Positions 10,511 through 20,525 of a DNA stretch of 64,000 nt are shown here, one piece after another. The position numbers and the translations under genes are program-made. The notes under the pieces are model-generated. The model made no database searches, was not told the DNA's origin, and saw only the letters and a list, made by a program, of their open reading frames with translations. Origin of the DNA: Sanguinoderma infundibulare. Its lineage: Eukaryota; Basidiomycota; Agaricomycetes; Polyporales; Polyporaceae. Each line of letters begins with the position of its first letter. The first letter of the stretch is position 1. Location: the NCBI GenBank assembly GCA_032821775.1, contig JAVLRN010000001.1, positions 3,162,001 to 3,226,000 of the forward strand, read 5' to 3'.

Positions 10511-12454
10511 ATGTCTGTTGCTGCTAAACATGCCACTGGACCGGACGACTCCGATCGCCCAACGAAGAGGGTTTGCGTGGACGAGGAGGAGGAAGTCGAC
10601 GATGAAGAGTCGGAGGACGAGATCTCTTCCAAAGTCCGAGGGGAGCCTCAGAAGGCTTCAGACCTGTATCTTGACACAGTGCGTCCTGCATATCCTCCCA
10701 TCACTCGCACTTTCTCAAGTTTTGTGTAGATCAATAGAGCTGTACTAGACTTCGATTTCGAGAAAGTCTGTTCTGTCTCCTTGTCAAACATCAACATCTA
10801 CGGGTGTCTAGTTTGCGGCAAGTACTTTCAAGGGCGCGGACGCAATTCATATGCATTTGCTCATGCGATCCACGACGACCATCATGTATTCATCAACCTC
10901 GAGACCGCCAAGGTGAGTCTACATTGTGGACCTCGTCGACTCCGCTACTCAAGGCAACTTCCCCTGCCCTCCAGGTGTACGTTCTACCCGACGGCTACCT
11001 TGTCTCGGATCCATCCCTAGAAGACATCTCCTTCGTTCTTGCCCCTACGTTCACCCCCGCTTCCGTATCCACTCTTTCCACACCCGCACACCTTCGAAAG
11101 CCTTCATACGACCTATCGAATAGGCCTTATGTTCCCGGCTACATCGGTCTGAATAACATCAAGAGGAACGATTACATGAACGTTGTCATCCATTCCCTCC
11201 TTCACGTGGCACCACTCCGAGATTACCTCCTCCTGTCAAACTTTCGCGGCAAGGAATCGGAGCTGGTGAAGCGCTTCGCTGGACTTGCCAAGAAGATATG
11301 GAACCCTCGATTGTTCAAGAGTCAGGTCAGCCCCCACGAATTCCTACAGGAGGTCAACCGGGCGAGCGCTGGAAAATTCAGTCTTGAGAAGCAAGGCGAT
11401 CCTATCGAGTTTCTCGGCTGGTTGCTCAACCACTTACATAAAGATATGGGCGGGACCAAGAAGAAGAACTCGAGTTCGTCTTCTGTTCCGTGACCACAAT
11501 ATACTACATAATGACCCGCTCTTGATAGGCGTCATCTTTTCCACTTTTCAGGGCGAAGTCCGTATGGAGACCCAGCAAGTGCTCGTACGACCCGATACCG
11601 GAGGAAACGAGAAACCGCGTTTCGACATCGATCGAGGTGAGCTCTTACGTCTCTCCGATCTGCGACGCGGACTCACACGACATGGAAGAAATCAAGTCGG
11701 CCGTATCGCCGTTCCTTTTTTTGGCCGTTGATTTGCCGCCTCCGCCACTGTTCCAGGATGCCATTGAGAAGAACATCATCCCGCAAGTCAGTATCCAGTC
11801 CGTCCTCGACAAATACGACGGGCAGAAGACCCAGGTATGCCACCGTACTGTGCGCAAACACATCGTACCTGACTTGGTGTGGCTAGGAATCTTCCGGTCA
11901 GCTGCGGCGGTTTAAGTGTCAGCGACTACCTCGTTACATCATCTTGCACTTCAAGCGCTTTACCAAAAACGTATTCGTGGAGGAGAAAAATCCGACTATC
12001 GTAAATTTCCCACTCCGAGGACTTGACTTCGGGGACTGTACGTTCTCGAACTCATCTAAACCGCGTACAAGTGACTGATGGAAGCTGTGGCGCATCTCGT
12101 ACAATGCATCGCAGACCTCGACGCCCGAGCTTCACACCTCTCCGCTGTCTACGACTTGATCGCAAACGTCACACACGAATCCGCTGCAGGGACAACGCGG
12201 GATAAGGAGAGCACGGTCTGGAAGGTTCATCTCCGAGCCGGCGCAGGCGGGGGAGAGAACGAGCGGTGGTTCCAGATCCAGGATCTTATTGTGGAAGAGA
12301 TTAGAAAGGAGATGATTTTCCTCGGAGAGACCATTCTACAGGTACGCCAACGAGATTGTGCGAATTGCGGTGCATTTGCTCACGCACACCGGGACAGATA
12401 TGGGAGCGGAGGCCAGGCGTGTCTCCGAGCAGCGGAATGGAAGTTGATAAGTAG
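10511..12454 (+). CDS. SAD1: U4/U6.U5 tri-snRNP-associated protein Sad1 (USP39), inactive ubiquitin-protease fold
   Basis: Sad1/USP39 keeps the U4/U6.U5 tri-snRNP assembled for splicing. Eight exons (10511-10678, 10730-10912, 10975-11473, 11529-11636, 11689-11834, 11887-12037, 12115-12341, 12398-12454) join in phase to 512 aa. An acidic N-terminus is followed by the ZnF-UBP domain (residues ~57-135; YGCLVCGKYFQGRG, AIHDDHHVF). The USP-like domain follows with YIGLNNIKRNDYMNVVIHSL, FLAVDLPPPPLFQDA, RRFKCQRLPRYIILHFKRF, YDLIANV and WFQIQDLIVEEI. Aligned on GL-N-N-T-C-Y/F-N of active USPs, the nucleophile Cys position is Asp183, so the protein should have no protease activity, as known for this family. 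The junction at 12037/12115 gives DFGDYLDARASH and was chosen because it restores the frame and the family pattern. Confidence 0.92.
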
Positions 12455-12588
12455 CCCTGTACGGCGTTTTCGGTGTCGGCGTAGCACAGCAATATCTGGA
12501 CGTTGGGCAGGAAGTATTACGATCAAATGAGCATTGTAATTGGCGGAGATGCACATCTTTGGGCAGGGACGCCTCACCCATGGCATTA

Positions 12589-12982
12589 CTACTGTTGACC
12601 ATTTTTCGCGTCTGCAGTGGCTGCACCGCCAGGGTTGGTTCCGTTGGTGTTCGTATCGCCTGGCGTCGCAGCAGCAGTTGCGGAGCGCCCCGTGTCTGTC
12701 GGGGGTGCTCCGCCAGCTGGCACGTCACGACCTGTGTGTTGTACCCTGGCGTTGAACCCCATGGCGCGCGTCAAGTTCTGAAACAATGGGACATTGGGTG
12801 GTTGAGAATACATGCCTGTTACTGTTGGCCCGATCGAATAAGGGCTTGAATATGTAAACGCCAGAGAGAATACCTGTGCGAGGAGGCTTGGGGTCAGCTT
12901 GGGAAAATTAGGCTGCATCGAATGATATCATTCTACCTGTGACGCCTGCCACTAAGAAAGGCACCGCTCGAGTCCGTGACAT
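12589..12982 (-). CDS. Small predicted single-span membrane protein, possibly mitochondrial
   Basis: Exon 1 (12982-12937) and exon 2 (from 12873) join in phase across a 62-nt intron. They give an N-terminus with a hydrophobic span, AVPFLVAGVTGILSGVYIF, followed by KPLFDRA. A short basic start plus one span is common in small mitochondrial inner-membrane proteins, but I do not recognise the family. The 3' structure is uncertain. Reading through gives 64 aa with a stop at 12725-12727. Removing a very short 34-nt GT-AG intron (12811-12778) joins a frame that runs to a stop at 12589 and gives 98 aa with a Gly/Ala/Thr/Asn-rich tail. I extend the feature to 12589 to cover both models. Confidence 0.45.
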
Positions 12983-13266
12983 GGTTTTAGCCCGAGATCC
13001 TTAAGGGAGTAGTTTATCTCGTTTCGCAGCCCGCACCGGGTTTTCAGTGGGAGTTCATCCTTATGTAAGCCTGATTGAATTAGAAACGCCAACGCTTAAC
13101 TCTCGGTCGGGCCTTCTCGACCAAAAAAGTATGTAAGAAACTGGCGCATTACAACTCGCTGGCAATAATGGTCTACAGATATGTCTAGGCAAATGAGATG
13201 GTCGACAAGCCGATGATTGCCATTGTCCTGGAGTTCCTCATCACGATCGTCGGGAACGAGTCTGTT

Positions 13267-13656
13267 CTACCCGACCGTGACGCCAAGGTTGGCCAGAGCC
13301 TCCTTCGCAGCCAACTCTTTGGCCGCAGTCTTCTGAGCGGACAACCCTACCCCCTTGATTTCGCCGTTGACTAAGAGGACGGATCATGAGTCATGTCCCG
13401 GTGTTCGAGCGAACCTACTTACTGTTGCAAATCATCTTCCATTCCTTCTTTCCTGCCGGTCCGATGTGCTCTTCACCCCAATGAAGCGCATGGGTTTGAC
13501 CCCGCCCCTGCAAGTCTGGACGTCGGGTAAGTGGTCAGCATTGGGGTTAGGTCAAGAGAACTGACAGTTGTTGAGCTCGACAATGTAGCCTGATGCCAGT
13601 GGGTCAGTTGGTCCCGTACTCGGACAGTCGCAAAACACGACGAACTCACGGGTCAT
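13267..13656 (-). CDS. Mini double-stranded-RNA-binding-domain protein, copy A (75 aa)
   Basis: Four exons (13656-13650, 13589-13566, 13515-13423, 13370-13267) join in phase to 75 aa that are almost entirely one dsRBD. Visible landmarks are helix 1 YIVELNNYLQGRG, strand 1 ALHWGEEHIGPAGKKEWKM, the beta turn ICNINGEIKGVG, and the C-terminal helix SAQKTAAKELAAKEALANLG. The last helix retains the first Lys and the Lys of the RNA-contacting KKxAK motif. Dicer, RNase III and kinase domains are absent. Exon 1 is only 7 nt (Met-Thr plus one base); it was chosen because it has a strong GTGAG donor and matches the tiny first exons of copies B and C. It is a paralogue of both, on the same strand. Binding of structured RNA is inferred from the fold. 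The cellular role is unknown. Confidence 0.75.
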
Positions 13657-15732
13657 TGGGACGACAATGCAAAAGATATCAGAGGATGAGTGCGTGGAGA
13701 GAGGGGTGCGATCCTTGCTGACCTTGGAAGGTTGGACTCCCCGATGTTTTATAGCACATTTCGTGCGCTCGTCTAGACTGGCATCGCCGTAGACAAACGC
13801 TATCCAGACAGGCACGGTGGCATGTTTTGATCGTCTGAGAGTCAACCCGCCCCGAGTCCGACAAGGGAAAGGCGCGACATTGGAGGACAAAAACTCAGCT
13901 ATGCCGTCATCGTAATGTCGCTCCAGACACCAGGAGCCTCCCACGGAACATGTTCCGTAAGTTCACCGTTCCGTCGGCAGCGCCACACTTTTTCAAGTTA
14001 CCAGCCATGCCGCTGGATAAAGCCGCTGATTCTTCCCTAGACAGCACCCGAACAACGTCAGCATATCCGACGTAAGTGAACACAACGACTGCCTGATACA
14101 AGACCTTTCTCGAATGTCCAACCTCCGAGGAGTTGCACTCATCGTGTTTGGAGAGAAATGAGAGACAGTAAGTGCTTACAGAGCTACCAGCCATGGTGAC
14201 TCAACAAACGCCAAGCGTTGAGCACACACACCGCACCGTTGTACTCGTTCATATGTCTGAAACAGCGCTGTTTGCCGGAGACGTTCGGGTCGGCCTTGGT
14301 GAGTGGTTGCAAGTCGCCGTTTGGCTCAGTACCGTGGCGCTTCGGTGCCATCTGTAACATTACGGGAAGTCAGACGACGCGAATGGGAAGCTCGAGCGGC
14401 GTAGACCGACCTGCGTGCTGTCAAAGAACGCCGGGTGCGCGCACCTCTCCGCCAGGGTCTCCAGACTCGGGCGGACTAGATCGGATAGGCGCGGCGCCTG
14501 TGACCATTTAGGCGGCCTGCACCGCAAGGGTGGATGCGCCGAAAAGAGGTGAAACGTAAACCTCGGGTCGGCCGCACCGAGTCGGCGTGTAGGAAGCATT
14601 GCGACGGACTTATGTGCAGTGTGCCGGAAGACAGATATCATCTCATAAACTCAAGGCTGCTCGCTTCTCGGGGTTCCAGACGCCCTACAAACGCAGGCTA
14701 ACCTGCGGTTTCCGCGGCGCAGCGTCGAGAACCCAGAGGTCCGTGACAGCACGCTGAATGCTCTATGCAGACGCCCCCTCCGGGCCCCTTCCCTCGGGCC
14801 CACGGTGCGAGGCCATGCGAATGCCGTACGCCTGCTTTGACCGGGCGGATGATTATTTTTGAGAACAAGGGTTACGGTCGGTTTGGGAATTCTAAAACCA
14901 CACGGCGCACCATGTCCTCGAAGTTCAAACAGACCGACCACGCACCGAATTCGAGACGGTGAAGCACACCGGTCAGGAACCCAATTCTGACGGCTGGTGT
15001 CCTGTTCCGCAGGCACGACTTCGTCGTCGTCGCCGTCATCCTGAAGCGATCGATGTTCGACGGCGCCAGCGGGCTATCGAACCGCTGTCGACCGGAGGTT
15101 TTATCAGCGGAACAAGCAAGTGTCGAACACATGTTTGGCTTTGATCCTCCATGGAATGCTCACCTCAGCAGCTGGAGCTCCTCGTCGTCGAATGCCAGCA
15201 CGGTGGCATGCGGCAGCGCGCGATAATCTCATGGGAGCGCCGTGGTCGCCTCGCTTAGCGGTCAGTAATATGAACTGGCATGCGGCAGCCACAAGCCGTC
15301 GGTACTAAAAGCACAGGGCAGGCCGAAGCAAGTCGACTCCCTCCGATGTCATATCTTGCCCGGTCAGCAATTGGAAGAAAGTTGCGGTCCCTGAAACTGC
15401 CGGCATCGCAGGTCGGAAGATGGCGGTCAGGTACGTGCGGGGTCAACTTCGGAGTCGGCGTCTAACGTTCACCCACAATCATATATACCAGATTCCAGGG
15501 GGAAGATGAGATGTGGGGGCACACGACTGAATCTAGGAACGAACACGGAGCCACACAAGCGATATGGATTTTGTGAGTATACGGATACAGCTCGAGACAA
15601 GGGCTACAAAGGGTTGACGCAACATGTGATACCGGACAGGGACTGGACGCGAACGAGCGGCGAAATGAAAGAACGAATGGGGATATGAGGAGCTGAGGTC
15701 GAGCGACCTCCGACTCAGACAGCCAGTGCGGT
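13657..15732. other. 2.1-kb spacer between dsRBD copies A and B
   Basis: No convincing gene on either strand. Short minus-strand frames near 14009 and 14194 both begin Met-Ala-Gly but do not join into a domain I recognise. The part just right of 13656 should contain the copy A promoter. Confidence 0.5.
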
Positions 15733-16183
15733 TCACTCCGCCCTCTTCTCCGCCTCAGCAGCCTGTTGCGCCGTCAAGACGAGCAAGGCCTCCTTCGCAG
15801 CCGCATCCCTGGCGGCGGTCTTCTGGGGACCGGTACCGGTGCCCACGATCTTACCATCCACTGCGAAAGACAGACACATGCAGGTAAGCGGTGATCACAT
15901 ACGGCGGCGTGGGCGCACACGTACCCTTGCAGTGGGAGGTCCATGTGCCATCGTGGCGCGGTCCTGTGAATCTGTCCTCCCAGCTGAGAGCGGCGGCTCT
16001 CCCTTTGTTCTGGAGGACTGGAGCAAACGGGTAGGTCAGGAAACGTTGTATGAGGCGGGGGTGGGGTGTTCGGCCTTACAGTTGTTGAGGGCGACGTTGT
16101 GGTCTGGGGGTCCGAGTCAACCAGGTGCACGGCGGCGACGAGTCATCGGCTGTTGAGTACGTACCGGGGTTCGTGTTCGCCAT
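15733..16183 (-). CDS. Mini double-stranded-RNA-binding-domain protein, copy B (87 aa)
   Basis: Exons 16183-16165, 16103-16080, 16017-15925 and 15860-15733 join in phase to 87 aa. The second and third exons are 24 and 93 nt, exactly as in copy A, and the introns fall at the same codons, so the two genes are duplicates. The domain reads NVALNNFLQNKG, ALSWEDRFTGPRHDGTW, VDGKIVGTGTG and PQKTAARDAAAKEALLVL, followed by a Glu/Ala/Lys-rich tail lacking in copy A. The GPRHDGTW loop and the Lys of KTAAR match the RNA-contacting parts of the fold. No other domain is present. I infer an RNA-binding or dimerising role; nothing here shows a partner. Confidence 0.82.
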
Positions 16184-17381
16184 TCTCTGCAAGTACTCTC
16201 TGCTCCTGCTGGACACCACTGACCCAGGCCATAGGTGCTATATACACTGTGCCTGCTGCCCTCGGACCCACGGCTGGTCCTAACGTCTGGTCTGCAGCAC
16301 CAATGACGAGGAGGGCAAGAGAACAGTAGGGCGAGGAGGGTCTAGCGATTCATACTTCGGCTACCTTGCCCATCACAGGCCGCTCGATCAATGAGCTCGT
16401 AAGAAAGAAGACTTAGGGGAGGCACATACAAGGAAGAGCACTCCAATGCTCGAATTACTGAACGGAGAAGAGCGGGCATCTCGCGGCCTTCCCTCAATAA
16501 GGGGACCTGACCCTCGAAAGGCTTGCGGGGCTCTGCAGGGCACGAGGTGACGTCTTGGATAAGGAGAGAAGCAGCAGAGACTCGTCTGAAAGCGGAGAGG
16601 GCGACACAGCAACCGTTAAGTGTGATGCGGAGTTGGCCTCCATGCTCACATTTATCGGACATACGGGGTGGCTGGCCGAGCTTTCGCGGGATGTGCCCTC
16701 TGGCAAATGACCTGGCTTCGATCTCGCTGCTTTTCGTCAGTTTCCTCGTGGCAGCGACGGGGATCCAGGCCAGAAGGATACACGCCAGGCGTTCCGACCG
16801 TAAGGAGAATCGCCGTTTCCGCAACGGGCCCATCCTCGACGTGTTCGCATGTTGGAGTGGAAACGACGGCCAGTTCTATATCTGCATATTGCGGGCATGA
16901 ATAATCTGTATATGTGTAAACAGTGATACCAGCGGAGTACCTGGGTGGTGTACGGTGCGTGCGTCGTCGTCCGCCCACGGAAAATTGCACCGTGCTTCGG
17001 AGATTAGCGCTGCCTTCCTGGGCAAGCTCAGTCATAGTGATCTTTCTAAAGCATCCGAGCAAAGGCCGCGAGCTTCCTGCTAGCCATAGCACACACAAGA
17101 CCAAATCAAGACGCAGCGAGGTTCCGTAAGAGGGAGTCCCAGAATCGCATTGGAAGGTATGAATGAATCTCCAGATTACACAGAAAAGGCGGCAGAGAAG
17201 ACCGGCGCAGAGTGAGACCAAGTAGCATGCAGGTCTAGGCAGTCTCCGATGGTCCTATGATACACGACGACAACTATTACGATGAGCGTAATATAGGCGA
17301 GTATAAAGAAAGAAAATGCTATAGGCTACACATGAGTTTTCACAGAAACGCCCCGTTAAAGGGATGACTTACATCATAATC
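16184..17381. other. 1.2-kb spacer between dsRBD copies B and C
   Basis: A 189-codon open frame lies on the minus strand (17221-16652), but its composition and lack of conserved blocks argue against a gene. I see no further dsRBD copy and no repeat. Confidence 0.5.
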
Positions 17382-17736
17382 CTAAACACCAAGACCATTT
17401 TGTTGCCAGAGGGCTCTCAGAGCTTGTTCTGCAGCGATTTCTTTCGCAACGCTAACGCCTGTGGCTGAACCACGCCCATATTCAATTTGGTTGACTTGAT
17501 CAGAGAGTGGCGAAGTCAGCGCAATTCACACGGCAAGTCTAAGACTGGGCTTACAGAAGACAGATACCGTCCATGTAGGCGCATTTCCAGGACCTGTTTG
17601 TACGGGCTGACTCCAGCCCAGGCGCGCTTGCAGGCCGTTGCGCTGAACGTAGTTGTTGAGCTGCATGCGCCAATCTGGATGGGATGTCAGTGGGACGAAA
17701 CAGTGGAAACCATGGTTGCTACACACGGTCTGCCAT
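17382..17736 (-). CDS. Mini double-stranded-RNA-binding-domain protein, copy C (80 aa)
   Basis: Three exons (17736-17727, 17674-17555, 17494-17382) join in phase to 80 aa. The protein starts MADHWRMQLNNYVQRNG, then LGWSQPVQTGPGNAPTWTV, FNQIEYGRGSATG and SVAKEIAAEQALRALW, a single dsRBD. The intron that splits the LNN(Y/F) codon in copies A and B is absent here, so exon 2 (120 nt) equals their 24 plus 93 nt with one extra codon. At the start of the last helix the first Lys of KKxAK is Val (GVSVAKEIAA), so RNA affinity may be weaker or the surface may serve protein contacts. That is inference. The start at 17736 is supported by a 10-nt exon with a GTGTGT donor, less certain than the rest. Confidence 0.78.
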
Positions 17737-19062
17737 CGTAGGGAAAAGAGGGCTTGTAGTGGTGAGAGTAGGATATCCGATGGTGGATGGGGACTTTGGA
17801 CGAATCCAACATATATGTATATATACTGTTCGGTCAGCGACCGGAGAACAACAGTAAAACCCGAGCATCTGTGGTACTTGGAGAGCGATGCGCTGACGGG
17901 ATGCCGGGCACACGTCATGGTGTCAGTGTACGGACGAACCGGGAGAGGATGCAGACAGCACAAGCAGTGCCAAAACGCCTATCCGGAAACTGTGACGGTA
18001 TGTGGTCCCTGATTGGAATGCAAGGAAGAGTACTGCGCGCGGTCGAGAGGCTAGACAAGAGTCAACTTGAAAGCGGCGCGAGAGGAACATCGTCCGCGGG
18101 CTATGAGTCAGGAAGGCGCGTCGCTCGGGGATTGAATGTGGTAGCAAGGCTGATCTTTCGAGGTTGAGGTCGCGTCGAAGGTCCTGGATACGCATCTGTA
18201 GTCCACCGTGCATGTCCTATGATCTACACGTGCAGATTCTTATTCCCGTACCTCTGATCTAAGGCCGTCCGAGTTACGTGGGTTTCAATTTGCTATACCG
18301 GAACGGCATCCGTGCACACCAATAAAGACACCAATATATGGCAACTTTAGGTATTTTTGTATCTGCGACGACAATCCGTTAGTGGTGAACGGCAGATGAG
18401 TGGACCGAAGGACTCACTGCATCTAATTAGAGCATGGGCGTCGGAGGCGGGAACTGGCGTTACCTTGGAGCGGGTTCAGCTACGCAGGAGATCGGAACGC
18501 CCAAAGGACCTGAGGTATCTGGATACATCAGTCCGCACAACGGATTCCGATCCCCAACTCGTTCGCGACTGCATCGGGGCAACGACCACCGGAGGGCCCG
18601 CATAGTGACGAGCCACAATATCTTAACCCATCGTGTGGTCATTATGGGTGTCGTCCGTCGAATGTGGTGGCTGATGGTGTGCAGCGTTGCTGACCATGGC
18701 TGATGGTCCCGCGCACTGCGGGGATAACTCGAGCGGATCGATGAAGTTTGCACCATTTTCGGAAAGCGTACAAGAAAGAAAAAGGAATTGCCGAAAAAGA
18801 AAGTGCCGAACAGCTCGCATGATGCCAACTCGTCCTTAGCAGGCTTGGAGCTCCTTAGAGCGACACGGCATCCTGTCGGGTTGCCGTAAACGCAAGGCCG
18901 CTGGGTCAAGATCATTGACAAGTGCCTGCGGAGGTCAGTCCGCCAGCATGGTGGCCGTCCTCTCTAAGACCTCGAGCCACAGATCAGGATACAGGTCTTG
19001 CTCCGATACCGCCGCAACACAGGAGGGAAAAAACATGCTGTAGATCCCGCTGCGAGAAACAT

Positions 19063-19108
19063 CGCACATCGCAGGTAATTTTCCACCGCGCATCGCAGGT
19101 AAGTTTTC
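19063..19108. repeat. Imperfect direct repeat of ~21 bp
   Basis: The block catcgcaggtaa followed by a T-rich tail occurs twice, 24 bp apart (starting near 19063 and 19087), with one or two differences. No function is evident. Confidence 0.6.
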
Positions 19109-19260
19109 AAGAGATATTAGGATTCCAAGGATACCGGACCATGCTCCGCACCATCATTACACACTGAACATCTCGACCAGGGCGGCGGAAGCGAAGGTAT
19201 GTCATCGGGAGGATCAAAAGAAGCACGAGATAATTTCTGCAGGTCGAAAAAATGGTAGAG

Positions 19261-19280
19261 ATGTGCAAGGATGTGCAAGG
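19261..19280. repeat. Perfect tandem duplication of a 10-bp unit
   Basis: The unit atgtgcaagg occurs twice back to back. This is probably a local slippage product. Confidence 0.7.
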
Positions 19281-20220
19281 AACATGCTTGCAACCCAATC
19301 AAAGCGACACTGTCAATGAGGGATGTACGCAGTACGCGCTCCGATTCAGCGGACATTAAAGCAAGCCGCCAAAGACGCATGGAACCCGAGACCACCGTAT
19401 AGTGTTCCAACAAACAGCCCGAACGGTGGACGGGATGAAGCGGCCGCTCCCGGTCGCCTTTGTGGAGTCAAGGACGCGCGACGATGCCCGCAATCAGATA
19501 CAACGTGGCCGACATCGGTGTGCGTTCGGGGGAATGGCTAAGAGACGAACTTGGATGTTTGTGCAATGGATGTGATCGGCCGCTCAAGACGTTGCAGATC
19601 AGAATGATAAATTCTGGGACAACTGGAAGAGGATAAGAAGGGCAGAAAAGGATATCGATTGGGAGGTCGGAGCTTGGCAAAGTAGAGGAGTCACCGGCGT
19701 ACCGAACCGACAGAGAGCTGGTCGCGCCAGAGTCCTTGGAACTGAATGTGATACGAAGTTCCGACTGTAGACGTGGCGCACGGACTGTGAGTCATAGAGA
19801 TACTTGGAGACAGGGCTGCTCTCACCGATGCCTGCGCATTAGCCCAGGAGTATGGGACCGGCGGAAATTGATGTGTAGGAAAGGTCTGATGAGTTGGGGG
19901 CGTTGGAGTGTTCGTGGGGTCCTCCGGATGCAGACGAGTATTGCTACGCTTTCTAGGTCTGTGCCAAGCGAGTCAGGAGGCAGCACAAGCGAGAACCGGG
20001 GCGACGACTGGCAGGGACGAACGGAAAGCTAGGAGATGGATGGCGTTGAGTAGAGAGATGGTGGGCGGCAGGTGCCGGATGGAGAGCGCCCCTGGCCGGG
20101 GCCTCGGTGATGGGAGCGGAGGGGGCGGCGTTGGCCGTGGACGGGAAAGGGCAAGTCCGACGGAGGGGTCGGTGAGGGCATCAGATTGAGCGGACCCACT
20201 GCCCGGTTGACAGTCGCCAT

Positions 20221-20500
20221 CGTCCTCAGGTTCTCTCCTCACTCCCGCCATCTCCCTCCTCGTCCCCCCCGCCCACCCCTCGTTGGCGCCCCCCGACCCC
20301 GTACGTCGTCCCCTCCGACTCCATCCTAGCCCGCGTTAGCCTTTGTCACTTCCCACGACTCTTTCCTTCCTTTCCTTGCCCCCCCTAACTGCCACCTTCT
20401 TCCCTCGCACGGTCCGTTTGTGTCTACACGCTACCTACCGTCAGCCTGACTCCCTCCTTTGTCCCAGAACCCCCCTCACACCCTCAGTGTCCAACTTCCC
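20221..20500 (+). promoter_or_regulatory. Pyrimidine-rich core promoter / 5' leader of the G-beta gene
   Basis: The ~280 bases before the G-beta start are strongly biased to C and T on the coding strand, with runs such as cgtccccccccgcccacccc. CT-rich stretches ahead of the start site are typical of well-expressed fungal genes. The exact transcription start cannot be seen. Confidence 0.45.
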
Positions 20501-20525
20501 CGGTTCTCGTTCAAGCACCAAAACC

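Larger units (their letters stand above)
17737..20525. other. 2.8-kb intergenic region between dsRBD copy C and the G-beta gene
   Basis: No gene recognised. It contains two short local repeats (around 19063-19108 and 19261-19280) and, next to the G-beta start, a pyrimidine-rich promoter/leader described separately. Short open frames lack conserved blocks. Confidence 0.5.

Noticed and set aside
16652..17221. 189-codon minus-strand frame between dsRBD copies B and C
   Set aside because: I looked for a fourth dsRBD here. There is no LNN helix or C-terminal AA-x-x-A helix, and the composition is not typical of the family.
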